Shown: in pieces, positions 1-6,020 of the stretch | How the letters are laid out: every line of letters starts with the position of its first letter | Position numbering within the stretch: the stretch's first letter is position 1 | Assembly (NCBI GenBank): GCA_934196725.1 | Contig: CAKPWR010000091.1 | Coordinates: 1 to 7,060, forward strand | Source of the DNA: an uncultured Prevotella sp. | GTDB lineage: Bacteria; Bacteroidota; Bacteroidia; Bacteroidales; Bacteroidaceae | DNA: 7,060 bases | Direction: 5' to 3' | The notes under the pieces: generated by a model | Told to the model about the DNA's origin: nothing | What the model saw: the letters and a program-made list of their open reading frames with translations, nothing else | Database searches by the model: none | Made by a program: the position numbers and the translations under genes

Positions 1-1547
1 ATGACGTTGTTGACCACATCATCGGAGATCCAACTCGCCACCATGCCGACGAGCCACTTCTTCAGGTAGCGGTACCACAGCATCTGCTCCTGCTCGCCGC
101 CCTTCACACGGACGGTCTGGGCAAGCTCACGGATGTAATCTCTGTCTCCCGCAGATGAATGATTTTTTTCTCCCACAGATTCCACAGATTTACACAGATT
201 TTTTTGTTGTTGGGCAACAGGCTTGCAAGACTCTGTTTCGTCTGAGACATTATCTGTGCTTGTCTGTGTTATCTGTGGGAGACTTTTCAGATATTCTTTG
301 AATGGATTGAATACAGGCACATAGTCTGATTCTATGACGCGGTACATATCCTGGATATTGACACGGGTAATGGAGGACATCTGGCTCCATAGGGAGTTGA
401 CGACGCGGTCGTTGACTGGTGTGAAACTTGGTGCATCGGTTGAATGATGGACATCTTTGTTATCTGTGGGAAATTCATATTCCACACGGGAAGTTATCTC
501 GTTGAATCGGAGGGATATATGACCATCCAGGAAAGACTTGATTTCCTCGACTGTTGCCGTTTTGCAGTCGCCTCTGTTGCCGCCTCCAGCGCTGCTGTTG
601 CCGTGAGGACAGGCGTTGGCATAGCAGGAGGTGATGACCTGCTCCGTGTCGGGATAGTCCTTCCCGAAGACACTGTTCGCCCATCTGATGGCGACCTTCT
701 TTGAAAAACGGCGTTCGGCAAGTTTATAGCCGACGCGCATCACATAATCGTTATGACTGCCGCTACGGAACTTGATGTTGTCCTTCGCCAGCTGGGGCGC
801 AATAAGGGTGTCGAAATAAGTTTGGATGCGCTGCATCTGCTTGTCTTCCTTGCTCTGCTTGACATAGGCTGTTGCTGCGGTGGAGATTTCTTCTGCCGTG
901 AAAGGAATGACTTCGGATTTGGGGCGTAGAAACACCTCTGGGTCGTGGGCAAGACCGCTCAGTCGGGTGATGTTCTTGCACTGCATATCCGCTTTGGCTC
1001 CCAGAAGTTTCTCGTAATAGGCATTGCCGGCATAGAATGCCTGCTGGTAGTATGCTTCGAACTTCTTCACCTCTTCCTCATCCTTGGGAACTCCCGAAAA
1101 CTCCGGGGCTATCTCATAGGTGAAGATGACACGAAGTCCGTTGCCGCTCATCGTGATGTAGCTCATCAGCGTATGTGGATCGGCAATAATCTTCGCCTTC
1201 AGAATATTCAGTTCTTTAGCGACGATACCTTTCCATTCCTCATTGGAAATAGGACAGCCCGATTCTTCACTCTTCACTCTTCGTTCTTCACTCCCTATGG
1301 CGTGGTCGAAGTCAACGAGCGACATACCCGTGAGTTGTCTGATGTTGCTTCTGCCTTTTCCTCCCTCGAAAAGGCAAGGCACAGCAAACAGTTGGCTTTC
1401 GTTTTTGAAAGTCTTGCTGCCGGTCTGCCGGTACGACCGGGTGAATACAGCCAACTTCTCATCGGTTCTGATGAGGTTGGCAACTCCTTCTAGAAGACCT
1501 GGCAAGGGCAGCTTGCTCGCCATGTCATGGAAAATGCTTACATTCAT
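1..1547 (-). CDS. VirE_N / BT4734-like primase-helicase family protein, 3' end missing
   Basis: Reading the minus strand from the ATG at 1547 gives 515 uninterrupted codons that run off the left edge, so the C-terminus is missing. Residues about 1-230 look like the VirE N-terminal (BT4734-like) domain: an acidic SLVDFDHA motif (D79, D81) and a later MSGNGLRVIF motif (134-142), which I read as the primase-polymerase-like acidic and SGxG elements. Residues about 235-340 (QRIQTYFDTLI, then FRSGSHNDYVMRVGYKLAERR) match the helical middle region of these proteins. Residues about 395-515 (FNPFKEYLKSLP, then DYIRELAQTV and WYRYLKKWLVGMVASWI) match the start of the VirE/VapE helicase-like part; the Walker A should lie just beyond the window. 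A possible metal-binding cluster (C308, C313, H315, C328) is uncertain. Such genes are common near Bacteroidales mobile or capsule regions, and their cellular role is not settled. Two or three repeat-derived stretches interrupt the protein (residues about 84-97, about 423-469 and perhaps 357-364). Confidence 0.85.
   Translation of the reverse strand, partial: MNVSIFHDMASKLPLPGLLEGVANLIRTDEKLAVFTRSYRQTGSKTFKNESQLFAVPCLFEGGKGRSNIRQLTGMSLVDFDHAIGSEERRVKSEESGCPISNEEWKGIVAKELNILKAKIIADPHTLMSYITMSGNGLRVIFTYEIAPEFSGVPKDEEEVKKFEAYYQQAFYAGNAYYEKLLGAKADMQCKNITRLSGLAHDPEVFLRPKSEVIPFTAEEISTAATAYVKQSKEDKQMQRIQTYFDTLIAPQLAKDNIKFRSGSHNDYVMRVGYKLAERRFSKKVAIRWANSVFGKDYPDTEQVITSCYANACPHGNSSAGGGNRGDCKTATVEEIKSFLDGHISLRFNEITSRVEYEFPTDNKDVHHSTDAPSFTPVNDRVVNSLWSQMSSITRVNIQDMYRVIESDYVPVFNPFKEYLKSLPQITQTSTDNVSDETESCKPVAQQQKNLCKSVESVGEKNHSSAGDRDYIRELAQTVRVKGGEQEQMLWYRYLKKWLVGMVASWISDDVVNNV
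169..282. repeat. CACAGATT repeat cluster in inverted arrangement, inside the VirE-like gene
   Basis: At 171-200 the plus strand has three close copies of CACAGATT-type units. At 250-279 the same family appears in the opposite orientation as ATCTGTG units. The outer ends form a perfect 12-bp inverted repeat, TCTCCCACAGAT at 169-180 and ATCTGTGGGAGA at 271-282. The segment is translated in the minus-strand gene as a low-complexity polar stretch (roughly residues 423-469) between the conserved-looking KSLP and DYIRELAQTV pieces. Confidence 0.75.
458..471. repeat. Third copy of the ATCTGTGGGA repeat element
   Basis: The 14-mer TGTTATCTGTGGGA at 458-471 is identical to 267-280 in the same orientation. 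It falls inside the VirE-like gene and encodes part of the residues 357-364 region (EFPTDNKD). Two exact 14-mers 191 bp apart point to a repeat family, but a single short copy could be chance or codon-driven. Confidence 0.5.
1263..1294. repeat. TTCACTCT tandem repeat inside the VirE-like gene
   Basis: The plus strand shows TTCTTCAC, TCTTCACTCTTCG and TTCTTCACTCC in succession, a tandem array of about 7-8 bp units. In the minus-strand gene it encodes a charged peptide, GSEERRVKSEESG (residues 85-97), directly after the SLVDFDHA motif. The repetitive DNA and highly charged product suggest an inserted simple repeat, not ancestral domain sequence. Confidence 0.7.
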
Positions 1548-1582
1548 AATCTTCAATTGTTAGTTGTTTGATTTTTATGTAG

Positions 1583-1590
1583 CAAAAATA
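1583..1590 (-). promoter_or_regulatory. Candidate Bacteroidetes -7 box for the VirE-like gene
   Basis: On the minus strand the sequence reads TATTTTTG, an exact fit to the Bacteroidetes -7 consensus TAnnTTTG. It lies 35 bp before the ATG at 1547, leaving a plausible short leader. No convincing TTTG -33 element is seen at the usual distance; only a weak TGTTTC is present, and the local sequence is AT-rich, so a chance match is possible. Confidence 0.35.
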
Positions 1591-1608
1591 TAAAAACGTC
1601 AGAAACAG

Positions 1609-1630
1609 CCGCCTTAACATGATAAGGCGG
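1609..1630. promoter_or_regulatory. Perfect 8-bp inverted repeat between divergent genes
   Basis: CCGCCTTA (1609-1616) and TAAGGCGG (1623-1630) are perfect inverted arms around a 6-nt loop. The element lies 61 bp upstream of the VirE-like start and 46 bp upstream of the small split gene, so it precedes both. On the plus strand it is followed by ATTTTATATT, which resembles a weak intrinsic terminator. Its place between divergent genes also suits an operator for a DNA-binding protein. A related GGCGG/CCGCC pair occurs at 1697-1710 inside the small gene. Which role is correct cannot be decided here. Confidence 0.5.
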
Positions 1631-1676
1631 ATTTTATATTCAAACACAATATTTTATTTTTTTTAATCAAAAAGTT

Positions 1677-1954
1677 ATGCCAAAATCAAATTTCAAGGCG
1701 GTCAACCGCCAGTTTGGAGCATTCCTCAGTGCAGAGTTAAAACATCACTGCATCACGGTGGAGGCTTTCAGAAAGCATTGCCATTTTGACCGCAGTGCTT
1801 TCTCAGATTTGAAAAGGGTGTAGGAACCAGTGCCTATCCCTTGGGTTACTATCAGCAAGTGTTACTTGCCTTCCGAGAGTTCGTTGACGAAGATGAATTC
1901 AAGGAAGTAAAGCGTAGATGGGGAGAGGCGTTGAGTGAATTTGACGTAATCTAA
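1677..1954 (+). pseudogene. Small gene split by a -1 frameshift, possibly HTH-like regulator
   Basis: From the ATG at 1677 the frame encodes 48 residues (begins MPKSNFKAVNRQFGAFLS) and stops at TAG 1821-1823. If the frame moves back one base at the A-run 1812-1815, translation continues as KGVGTSAYPLGYYQQVLLA and on to TAA at 1952-1954, giving an intact protein of about 92 residues. The join reads SDLKKGVGTSAYPLGYY, which looks like the end of a helix-turn-helix-type motif, and the second half is rich in charged helical residues (FVDEDEFKEVKRRWGEAL). I do not recognise a named family. I recall similar small proteins beside VirE-type genes in Bacteroidales, but weakly. The likeliest cause is loss of one A from AAAAA; a sequencing error or translational slippage is possible. 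The gene starts 129 bp from and divergent to the VirE-like gene, with the 1609-1630 palindrome between them. Confidence 0.6.
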
Positions 1955-1971
1955 CTATTTATTCGGACTGA

Positions 1972-1992
1972 GCCTATTGCTTGTCAATAGGC
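1972..1992 (+). promoter_or_regulatory. Leader hairpin upstream of ugd
   Basis: GCCTATTG (1972-1979) and CAATAGGC (1985-1992) form a perfect 8-bp stem with a 5-nt loop, 39 bp before the ugd start. It follows the split small gene closely. No U-tract follows, so it is not a typical intrinsic terminator. It could be an mRNA leader hairpin or a remnant of one. Confidence 0.4.
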
Positions 1993-2031
1993 ATCAGTTC
2001 CATATTTACCAATATTCATTATTTAGGAAAA

Positions 2032-3405
2032 ATGAAAGATTTTAAAGACTTGAAAATTGCAGTAGCCGGTACAGGCTACGTAGGTCTGAGTATTGCCACT
2101 TTGCTGGCACAACATCATCAGGTGACTGCTGTAGATGTAATACCTGAGAAGGTGGAGAAACTGAATAACAAGATTTCTCCTATCCAGGACTATTACATCG
2201 AGAAGTATCTGGCAGAGAAGCCGCTGAATCTGGTGGCAACATTGGATGGCAAGGCGGCTTACAAGGATGCTGACTTCGTGGTGATTGCTGCTCCTACCAA
2301 TTACGACCCTGTGAAGAATTATTTTGACACTTCGCATGTGGAGGAGGTTATCGACCTGGTTTTGGAGGTGAATCCTGATGCAGTGATGGTTATCAAGAGT
2401 ACCATCCCAGTGGGGTACACCCGTAGTCTCTATCTGAAGTATGCCAAGAAGGGCGTGAAGAAATTCAATCTGCTCTTCTCTCCGGAGTTCCTTCGTGAGA
2501 GCAAGGCGCTCTATGATAATCTCTATCCTAGCCGCATCATCGTGGGCTATCCTAAGATTATCGACCGCCCTGAATTTGCAGAGGAGAATGAGGCTATCAA
2601 GCGTGTAACGGATGTGGAGATGCTGAAGGAGGCTGCCAAGACCTTCTCTCAACTTCTTGTTGAAGGTGCTATCGCATCACAGTCCGTAGGCAATTCAACA
2701 TTGAACACTCAACATTCAACATTAGAAAACAAGGGCATCCCTTGTTTGTTTATGGGTATGAAGGAGGCTGAAGCCGTGAAGCTCTTTGCCAATACTTATC
2801 TGGCACTTCGTGTAAGTTACTTCAACGAGTTGGATACATACGCGGAGATGAAGGGCTTGGATTCTGAGGCGATTATTGATGGCGTGGGCTTGGATCCTCG
2901 TATCGGTACGCATTACAACAATCCTAGCTTCGGCTATGGAGGTTACTGTCTGCCTAAGGATACCAAGCAGCTGTTGGCAAACTATGCTGATGTGCCTGAG
3001 AACCTGATTGAGGCGATTGTGGAGAGTAACCGTACCCGCAAGGATTACATCGCTGATGCCGTGTTAAGAAAGGCTGGATATTACAACGATAACAGCAGTT
3101 ACGATGCAGGCAAGGAGCATGAGTGTGTGATTGGTGTGTATCGTCTGACGATGAAGAGTAACAGCGATAACTTCCGCCAGAGTGCCATCCAGGGCATCAT
3201 GAAGCGCATCAAGGCAAAGGGTGCTGAGGTGATTATCTATGAGCCTACTCTGGAAGATGGCAGTACCTTCTTCGGCAGTAAGGTGGTGAATGACTTGGAG
3301 CAGTTCAAGGCGCAGAGCCAGGCGATTATAGCCAACCGCTATGATGCCTGTCTGGATGATGCCAAGGAAAAGGTTTATACACGTGATATTTTTAGAAGAG
3401 ACTAG
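2032..3405 (+). CDS. ugd: UDP-glucose 6-dehydrogenase with an in-frame repeat insertion
   Basis: This encodes a cytosolic enzyme of 457 residues that oxidises UDP-glucose to UDP-glucuronate with two NAD+. The N-terminal Rossmann domain carries GTGYVG (13-18). [12 protein letters not shown], the central [19 protein letters not shown] helix (K250, N254) and the catalytic [14 protein letters not shown] motif (C306) follow. The C-terminal UDP-binding domain has [14 protein letters not shown] and [13 protein letters not shown], and the protein ends in [11 protein letters not shown]. It tracks the E. coli Ugd type closely but is about 70 residues longer. Part of the excess is residues 221-232 ([12 protein letters not shown]), translated from a dispersed repeat; other extra stretches lie around 185-205 and 345-360. 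I chose ATG 2032, preceded by AGGA at 2025-2028, over an in-frame TTG at 1981, because the family begins a few residues before the glycine motif and the TTG lies inside a hairpin. The next gene is the epimerase, 166 bp downstream. Confidence 0.93.
   Translation: MKDFKDLKIAVAGTGYVGLSIATLLAQHHQVTAVDVIPEKVEKLNNKISPIQDYYIEKYLAEKPLNLVATLDGKAAYKDADFVVIAAPTNYDPVKNYFDTSHVEEVIDLVLEVNPDAVMVIKSTIPVGYTRSLYLKYAKKGVKKFNLLFSPEFLRESKALYDNLYPSRIIVGYPKIIDRPEFAEENEAIKRVTDVEMLKEAAKTFSQLLVEGAIASQSVGNSTLNTQHSTLENKGIPCLFMGMKEAEAVKLFANTYLALRVSYFNELDTYAEMKGLDSEAIIDGVGLDPRIGTHYNNPSFGYGGYCLPKDTKQLLANYADVPENLIEAIVESNRTRKDYIADAVLRKAGYYNDNSSYDAGKEHECVIGVYRLTMKSNSDNFRQSAIQGIMKRIKAKGAEVIIYEPTLEDGSTFFGSKVVNDLEQFKAQSQAIIANRYDACLDDAKEKVYTRDIFRRD
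2694..2723. repeat. TTCAACATT repeat inserted in frame in ugd
   Basis: The 30 bases contain TTCAACATTGAACACTCAAC followed by ATTCAACATT. This is the reverse complement of the TTGAATGTTAAGTG-type sequence that fills the spacers at 3411-3510 and 6021-6050. It is translated without a stop as part of [12 protein letters not shown]. In E. coli Ugd the matching place is a short loop (AIKQNIPMLF, against AIAS...KGIPCLF here). Confidence 0.85.
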
Positions 3406-3410
3406 GGGAG

Positions 3411-3557
3411 AATGTTGAATGTTAAATGTTAAGTGTTGAATTTAATGTTGAATGCTTAATGCTTAGTGTTGAATGTTAAGTGTTAAATGTTGAATTTAAT
3501 GTTGAATGTTTGCTGATTGGATATTTCCTGCTAAGTTAACACTCAACATTTAACACT
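3411..3557. repeat. Dispersed TTGAATGTTAA repeat array filling the ugd-epimerase spacer
   Basis: Nearly the whole spacer is built from variants of TGTTGAATGTTAAGTGTT. A 21-bp sequence starting TGTTGAATTTAATG is repeated exactly at 3434-3454 and 3488-3508 (period 54 bp). An opposing copy at 3543-3557 (TCAACATTTAACACT) is the perfect 15-bp complement of 3479-3493, so the mRNA could fold into a stem with a loop of about 49 nt just before the epimerase start. I see no promoter or gene in the spacer. Confidence 0.85.
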
Positions 3558-3571
3558 AAAATAAAATTAAG

Positions 3572-4708
3572 ATGGTACAATATAATGTTGATTTAACGGG
3601 GAAAACTATCCTCGTGACAGGTGCTGCTGGTTTTATCGGCAGCAACCTGGCTTTGAGACTGTTGAAGGAAGTGAAGGACGTCAAGGTAGTGGGTATTGAC
3701 AATATGAACGACTACTATGATGTGCATATCAAGGAGGAGAGACTTCGTAAGTTGCAGGAGTTTGAGGGCTTTACCATGGTGTATGGCAGCATCGCTGACA
3801 AGGCGGTGATGGACAAGCTCTTTGAGGAGCATCAGCCAAAGGTGGTTGTGAATCTCGCAGCCCAGGCTGGTGTGAGATATTCTATAACGAATCCTGATGC
3901 TTATATCCAAAGCAATCTGATTGGATTCTACAATATTCTGGAGGCGTGCAGACACTCGGCGGATTGCAAATCCACCGGAACTGGTGTGGGGGAAGCTTGC
4001 AGACACTCGGCGGATTGCAAATCCGCCGGAACCTATAGGGGAGTGGAGCATTTGGTTTACGCTTCTTCATCTTCTGTTTATGGTTCAAACAAGAAGGTGC
4101 CTTATTCTACCGATGATAAGGTGGATAACCCTGTGAGCCTTTATGCTGCTACGAAGAAGAGCAACGAGCTGATGGCTCATGCCTATTCTAAGCTTTACAA
4201 TATTCCAAGTACAGGTTTGAGATTCTTCACGGTGTATGGTCCTGCGGGAAGACCAGACATGGCGTACTTCGGATTTACCAATAAGCTGGTGAAGGGTGAT
4301 ACCATCAAGATTTTCAATTATGGTAACTGCAAGCGTGACTTCACTTACGTGGATGACATCGTGGAGGGTATCATGAGAGTGATGCAGCATGCGCCTGAGA
4401 AGCAGAATGGCGAGGACGGCTTGCCTATCCCTCCATACAAGGTTTACAATATCGGCAACTCGCATCCTGAAAATCTGCTGGAGTTCGTAAGCATCCTGCA
4501 GGAGGAACTGATTCGTGCCGGTGTGCTGCCTGAGGACTATGACTTCGAGGCACACAAGGAACTCGTAGCGATGCAGCCGGGCGATGTGCCTGTGACTTAT
4601 GCTGATACAACTCCGTTGGAGGAGGACTTCGGGTATAAGCCAGCTACTCCGTTGAGGGATGGTTTGCGTGCCTTCGCAGAGTGGTACAAGGAATACTATC
4701 AGAAATAG
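3572..4708 (+). CDS. UDP-glucuronate 4-epimerase (SDR family) with an in-frame repeat insertion
   Basis: This 378-residue extended short-chain dehydrogenase/reductase should interconvert UDP-glucuronate and UDP-galacturonate using bound NAD+. The Rossmann motif GAAGFIG (17-23) is followed by VVGIDNMNDYYDVHIKEERL, which is characteristic of UDP-GlcA 4-epimerases and differs from GalE. Also present are NLAAQAGVRYSI, the serine motif YASSSSVYG (163-171) and the catalytic Y191-AAT-K195 pair, then LRFFTVYGPAGRPDMAYF and NYGNCKRDFTYVDDIVEG. Between helix residues LEACRH (123-128) and strand GVEHLVYASS (157-166) are about 28 extra residues, made of a repeated 17-residue unit, EACRHSADCKSxGTxxG. Removing them leaves about 350 residues, the usual length. 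The active-site residues are intact, so the enzyme may still work. It directly follows ugd, whose product is its expected substrate. Other 4-epimerases of nucleotide sugars are less likely. Confidence 0.9.
   Translation: MVQYNVDLTGKTILVTGAAGFIGSNLALRLLKEVKDVKVVGIDNMNDYYDVHIKEERLRKLQEFEGFTMVYGSIADKAVMDKLFEEHQPKVVVNLAAQAGVRYSITNPDAYIQSNLIGFYNILEACRHSADCKSTGTGVGEACRHSADCKSAGTYRGVEHLVYASSSSVYGSNKKVPYSTDDKVDNPVSLYAATKKSNELMAHAYSKLYNIPSTGLRFFTVYGPAGRPDMAYFGFTNKLVKGDTIKIFNYGNCKRDFTYVDDIVEGIMRVMQHAPEKQNGEDGLPIPPYKVYNIGNSHPENLLEFVSILQEELIRAGVLPEDYDFEAHKELVAMQPGDVPVTYADTTPLEEDFGYKPATPLRDGLRAFAEWYKEYYQK
3941..4042. repeat. Two 51-bp palindrome-bearing units in frame in the epimerase gene
   Basis: Units 3941-3991 and 3992-4042 are in tandem. 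A 34-bp core at 3948-3981 and 3999-4032 differs at one base (A3974 against G4025). The second core holds a perfect inverted repeat, CGGCGGATT (4008-4016) and AATCCGCCG (4020-4028), with a 3-nt loop; the first has one mismatch in the same stem. Each unit is 17 codons, so the frame is kept. The first five codons (EACRH) fit the native helix end, so the added DNA seems to have joined or duplicated at TGCAGACAC. Confidence 0.88.
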
Positions 4709-4833
4709 AAGTTAAAGGAGTTAAGGAAGTTAAGGAGTTAAGACGTATGTCTTGCTGCTTAAAAAAACTACGTCAAAAAGACTATTGTCTTAACTCCTCA
4801 GCGACCGAAGGAAGCGATAACTCCTTTAACTTC
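4708..4833. repeat. GTTAAGGAGTTAAG repeats forming a nested hairpin between epimerase and kinase
   Basis: The left arm is a run of AAGTTAAAGGAGTTAAGG-type units beginning at the epimerase stop. GAAGTTAAAGGAGTTA (4708-4723) is perfectly complementary to 4818-4833 (16 bp), and AGGAGTTAAGAC (4733-4744) to 4787-4798 (12 bp). Inside lie two small hairpins with AAGAC/GTCTT arms, at 4740-4753 and 4778-4791. The right arm is split by a short non-complementary stretch at about 4800-4817. The mRNA could form a large stem-loop that insulates the two genes or affects mRNA stability. There is no convincing U-tract at its end. Confidence 0.8.
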
Positions 4834-4875
4834 TTTAACTTCTGAACTTGCGAAACTTGAATAAATATAAAATAA

Positions 4876-6018
4876 ATGGAACAATATCAGTATCATATTT
4901 TTTCGCCTTATCGGGTTTGTCCGTTGGGCGCTCATGTGGATCATCAGCATGGTATCGTGACAGGTTTCGCCATTGACAAGGGCGTGGATTTTTGGTTTAC
5001 GCCCAATGAGGATGGCAAGGTACACTTGGAGTCGCGCACCTTTGATGGTGTTGTTGATTTTGACATTACTAAAGGAACGCTGGTAAGAGAAATGCATTGG
5101 GGCGACTATGCCAGAGGTGCCAAATACGCACTGAAGAAACGCTTTGATCTGAAGAAGGGTATCAATGGCGTGGTACAGGGTTCGTTGCCAGTGGGAGGAT
5201 TGTCATCCAGTGCTGCCGTACTTATCGCCTACGTAATGGCTTTTGCCAAGGCTAATGATATCACACTTCAACCTTTCGAGGTGGTGAAGATTGCTTCGGA
5301 GGCAGAGCGAGAGTATATCGGATTGAACAATGGTCTGCTCGACCAGGCATGTATCGCCCTGGGAAAACAGGACGGTTTGCTGTTCCTGGACTGTGACAGT
5401 GATGATTATCGCATCATCAAGCGAAATCCGGAGATGAAGGAATTTGAAATCGGTATCTTTTTCTCGGGCTTGACGAGAAGTCTGGTGAACAGTGATTACA
5501 ATCTTCGTGTATATGAGTGCAAGACGGCTGCATGGAATGTGCTGGCGTATCAGAATCAGCCATTGAAGGAGTTTAACAAGACTTTCCTGAGAGATATTCC
5601 TAAGGAGTCGTATGAGGCATGTAAAGACAGGATGCCTGCCCGCTTTGCCCGCAGAGCCGAGCATTTCTACTCGGAGTATCGCAGGGTAAGACAGGGTGTG
5701 ACGGCTTGGGAGACTGGTAATCTGGAACTTTTTGGAAAGTTGTGCTTTGATTCCTGTGAGTCTTCTATCCATAATTATGAGTGTGGTTCGCCTGAGTTGA
5801 TAGCCATCTATGAGATTATGCGCAGTTTGGAGGGCGTATATGGTGGCAGATTCTCGGGTGCAGGCTTCAAAGGTGCCTGCATTGGTTTGGTGGATCCGGC
5901 TTGTAAGGAGAATGTAGAGAAGGAGTTGACCCGTCAATATCTGGAAAAGTTCCCAGAATATGAGAAGACCTTCAAGGTATTCTGGGTGAAGCCGGATGAC
6001 GGAGCGAGATTTATTTAA
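4876..6018 (+). CDS. GHMP sugar kinase, galacturonokinase-like (galactokinase superfamily)
   Basis: This 380-residue protein has all three GHMP kinase motifs. Motif 1 is SPYRVCPLGAHVDHQHG (10-26), where galactokinases have GRVNLIGEHTDYNGG. Motif 2 is the phosphate loop LPVGGLSSSAA (104-114). Motif 3 is GGRFSGAGFKGA (323-334). D156 in GLLDQACIALG fits the catalytic aspartate. The GAHxDHQ form of motif 1, the WGDYARGAKYAL stretch and the FSGAGF form of motif 3 resemble, as I recall them, plant galacturonokinases more than galactokinases; the Glu of the GEH sugar-binding motif is Ala here. The expected reaction is ATP + sugar -> sugar-1-phosphate in the cytosol. Galacturonate is the favoured substrate because of motif 1 and the two upstream UDP-uronate genes; glucuronate or another sugar remains possible. 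The ATG at 4876 places motif 1 at the family's usual distance from the N-terminus. Automated annotation would probably say galactokinase. Confidence 0.8.
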   Translation: MEQYQYHIFSPYRVCPLGAHVDHQHGIVTGFAIDKGVDFWFTPNEDGKVHLESRTFDGVVDFDITKGTLVREMHWGDYARGAKYALKKRFDLKKGINGVVQGSLPVGGLSSSAAVLIAYVMAFAKANDITLQPFEVVKIASEAEREYIGLNNGLLDQACIALGKQDGLLFLDCDSDDYRIIKRNPEMKEFEIGIFFSGLTRSLVNSDYNLRVYECKTAAWNVLAYQNQPLKEFNKTFLRDIPKESYEACKDRMPARFARRAEHFYSEYRRVRQGVTAWETGNLELFGKLCFDSCESSIHNYECGSPELIAIYEIMRSLEGVYGGRFSGAGFKGACIGLVDPACKENVEKELTRQYLEKFPEYEKTFKVFWVKPDDGARFI

Positions 6019-6020
6019 TA

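Noticed and set aside
945..1493. Plus-strand open frame of 182 codons
   Set aside because: It lies wholly opposite the VirE-like gene, has no recognisable motif and reads through the repeat at 1263-1294; it is a shadow of the minus-strand gene.
1812..1823. Programmed -1 frameshift site in the small gene
   Set aside because: The sequence GAAAAGG does not make a proper X XXY YYZ slippery heptamer and I see no stimulating structure just downstream; a lost A is simpler.
1939..1966. Promoter for ugd (TTTG near 1940 and TATTTATT near 1956)
   Set aside because: The second box does not fit TAnnTTTG and the spacing of about 12 bp is too short.
1981..2031. TTG start giving ugd 17 more residues
   Set aside because: The TTG lies in the loop of the 1972-1992 hairpin. 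ATG 2032 fits the family start and is preceded by AGGA.
2023..2652. Minus-strand open frame of 209 codons
   Set aside because: It is antisense to the N-terminal domain of ugd and has no independent support.
3411..3557. CRISPR array
   Set aside because: The units are short, variable and without unique spacers of regular length; no cas gene is present.
5203..5937. Minus-strand open frame of 244 codons
   Set aside because: It is antisense to the GHMP kinase, whose motifs and length are convincing; the composition of the antisense product shows no family signature.
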